Positions 62,249 through 64,000 of a stretch of DNA of 64,000 nucleotides are shown here, piece after piece; position 1 is the stretch's first letter, and each line of letters starts with the position of its first letter. The stretch is taken from the NCBI RefSeq assembly GCF_029227915.1, contig NC_079884.1, forward strand, positions 29,514,001 to 29,578,000. Direction: 5' to 3'. The notes under the pieces are model-generated. The model had not been told where the DNA came from. It was given only the letters and a program-made list of their open reading frames with translations, and searched no databases. The stretch comes from Hydractinia symbiolongicarpus (Eukaryota; Cnidaria; Hydrozoa; Anthoathecata; Hydractiniidae). Position numbers and translations under genes: made by a program.

Positions 62249-64000
62249 ACATTTAACTATACGGGCCAAGCCAGGGATTTACGGGAAATCGCGGGTTTTC
62301 GTTTGCCGGCGATTAAACTTCTTTTATTCAGCGTCTCATCAAAAATGGAAACATTTCTGAAAACTACAAGTCTCATGCGTTTTAGTGGTGAAATAATAAT
62401 TTAAAAAATCGTTCGCGAAATGAGTTTACTCCCTGGGTACTTTCTTTGTATACTTTTAACTATACGAGCTGAGTCCGGGGTTTACGGGAAATGGCGGGTT
62501 TTCGTTTGCCGGCGATTAAACTTCTTTTATTCAGCGTCTCATCAAAAATGAAAACATTTTTGAAAACTACAAGTCTCATGCGTTTTAGTGGTAAAAAGAT
62601 AATTTAAAAAATCGTTTTGGAAATGAGTTTACACCCTGGGTACTTTCTTTGTATACATTCGACTATGCGGGCCAAGCCGGGATTTACGTGAATTCGCGGG
62701 TTTTCGTTTGCCGGCGATTAAACCTCTTTCATTAAGAGTCTCATCAAAAATGAAAACATTTCTGAAAACTACAAGTCTCATCCGTTTTAGTGGTGAAAAA
62801 AAAATTTAAAAAATCGTTCGGGAAATGAGTTTACTCCCTGGGTACTTTCTTTGTATACTTTTGACTATACGGGCCGAGTCCGGGATTTACGGGAAATCGC
62901 GGGTTTTCGTTTGCCGGCGATTAAACTTTTTTTATTCAGCGTCTCATCATAAATGAAAACATTTTTAAAAACTACAAGTCTCATGAGCTTTAGTGGTGAA
63001 ATAATAATTTAAAAAATCGTTCGCGAAATGAGTTTACTCCCTGGGTACTTTCTTTGTATACTTTTAACTATACGGGCTGAGTCCGGGGTTTACGGGAAAT
63101 GGCGGGTTTTCGTTTGCCGGCGATTAAACTTCTTTTATTCAGCGTCTCATCAAAAATGAAAACATTTTTGAAAACTACAAGTCTCATGGGTTTTAGTGGT
63201 GAAAAGGTAATTTAAAAAATCGTTTTGGAATTGAGTTTACTCCCTGGGTACTTTCTTTGTATACTTGTGACTATACGGGCCGAGTCCGGGATTTACGGGA
63301 AATGGCGGGTTTTCGTTTGCCGGCGATGAAACTTCTTTTATTCAGCGTCTCATCAAAAATGAAAACATTTTTGAAAACTACAAGTCTCATGCGTTTTAGT
63401 GGTGAAAAAATAATTTAAAAAATCGTTCGCGAAATGAGTTTACTCCCTGGGTACTTTCTTTGTATACTTTTAACTATACGGGCTGAGTCCGGGGTTTACG
63501 GGAAATGGCGGGTTTTCGTTTGCCGGCGATTAAACTTCTTTTATTCAGCGTCTCATCAAAAATGAAAACATTTTTGAAAACTACAAGTCTCATGCGTTTT
63601 AGTGGTAAAAAGATAATTTAAAAAATCGTTTTGGAAATGAGTTTACACCCTGGGTACTTTCTTTGTATTCATTCGACTATGCGGGCAAGCCGGGATTTAC
63701 GTGAAATCGCGGGTTTTCGTTTGCCGGCGATTAAACCTCTTTCATTAAGAGTCTCATCAAAAATGAAAACATTTCTGAAAACTACAAGTCTCATCCGTTT
63801 TAGTGGTGAAAAAAAAATTTAAAAAATCGTTCGGGAAATGAGTTTACACCCTGGGTACTTTTTTTGTATACATTCGACTATGCGGGCCAAGCCCGGGATT
63901 TACGGGAAATCGCGGGTTTTCGTTTGCCGGCGATTCTACTTCTTTTATTCAGCGTCTCATCAAAAATGAAAACATTTATGAAAACTACAAGTCTCATGCG
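62249..64000 (+). repeat. Array B 19-mer repeat, copy 2, cut by the window edge
   Basis: Second copy of 58.4-60.1 kb. Only scattered single-base differences are visible, such as TTTGTATTCATTCG at 63663 for TATACATTCG at 59809, and GGGTTTTCG for GGGTTTTTG near 63914. The match is still running at base 64,000, so the true repeat is longer than the 1.75 kb seen. Confidence 0.86.

Larger units (their letters stand above)
22169..64000 (+). repeat. Satellite array B, 203-bp monomer, about 205 full copies
   Basis: A second uninterrupted tandem array. Using GAGTTTAC as the phase mark, units start at 22281, 22484, 22687, 22890, 23093 and so on at 203-bp steps. Check points at 30394, 40136, 50084 (here AAGTTTAT), 59986 and 63840 give 40, 48, 49, 49 and 19 monomers between them, allowing for a few single-base deletions and one 36-bp deletion. 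Landmarks in order are CCCTGGGTACTTTCTTTG, GACTATACGGGCC, CGCGGGTTTTCG, TTGCCGGCGATTAAAC, CATCAAAAATG, AAGTCTCATG, TTTTAGTGGTG and AATTTAAAAAATCG. All units share one strand. No gene, transposon or RNA is visible. The array continues past the right edge of the window. Confidence 0.98.

Noticed and set aside
22272-63822. Many 60-76 codon open reading frames on both strands of array B
   Set aside because: They recur at multiples of about 203 bp, overlap each other on opposite strands and differ only where monomer variants move a stop. They are repeat by-products, not genes.
22169-64000. CENP-B box in array B (TTTCGTTTGCCGGCGAT)
   Set aside because: Aligned to the vertebrate consensus, the TTCG half matches but the central A and most of the CGGG half do not, about five of nine essential bases. 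No better match was found by eye in either array.
22169-64000. CRISPR array, because of regular short repeats
   Set aside because: There are no unique spacers. The whole 203-bp unit is repeated, including the segments between palindromes, and no cas genes are present.
1-64000. Transposon, rRNA, tRNA or other gene embedded in the arrays
   Set aside because: Monomer phase runs unbroken through both arrays apart from single-base changes, the A/B junction and one 36-bp deletion, leaving no room for an insertion of any size.

Overview
This window contains no gene that I can support. It is 64 kb of eukaryotic satellite DNA made of two unrelated, head-to-tail tandem arrays on the same strand, joined at one sharp junction near position 22,168. 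Array A (1-22,168) has a 372-bp monomer and array B (22,169-64,000) has a 203-bp monomer. Both run off the window, so neither full length is known. I saw no transposon, rRNA, tRNA, CRISPR array or inverted block in either array. Long regular arrays with 372- and 203-bp units and higher-order repeats (HORs) are typical of centromeric or pericentromeric heterochromatin. The AT-rich background with many intact CpGs fits an invertebrate such as an insect, but the species cannot be named and I do not recognise either satellite.

Array A holds 59 full monomers plus one cut off by the junction. Its true unit is a dimer of about 744 bp, in which class 1 monomers (A, C and mosaic D) alternate with class 2 monomers (B, B'). 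From 9,302 to 18,235 an 8-monomer HOR of exactly 2,978 bp (B-A-B-A-B'-D-B'-C) occurs three times in tandem with only a few substitutions. It is flanked by 11- and 14-monomer relatives on the left and a 7-monomer version on the right. The last 1.3 kb before the junction holds the most divergent monomers.

Array B holds about 205 phase-complete monomers plus a partial one at each end. It is a patchwork of larger duplications: a 12-mer pair (2,433 bp), a 21-mer pair (4,261 bp), a 20-/21-mer pair (4,060/4,263 bp), an 11-mer pair (2,233 bp), a 7-mer tandem pair (1,420 bp) and a 19-mer pair (3,854 bp). The pairs differ by whole numbers of monomers, which fits repeated unequal exchange. Each monomer carries several short dyad symmetries.

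Short open reading frames occur across array B, but they are by-products of the repeat: 203 is not a multiple of three, so the frame shifts at every monomer and the same peptides recur in different registers. The most interesting features are the A/B junction, which falls in a dyad arm of A and a palindrome of B with 3 bp of shared sequence, the near-identical A HOR, and the dyad-rich B monomer as a possible centromeric unit. I found no undescribed protein-coding or RNA system.
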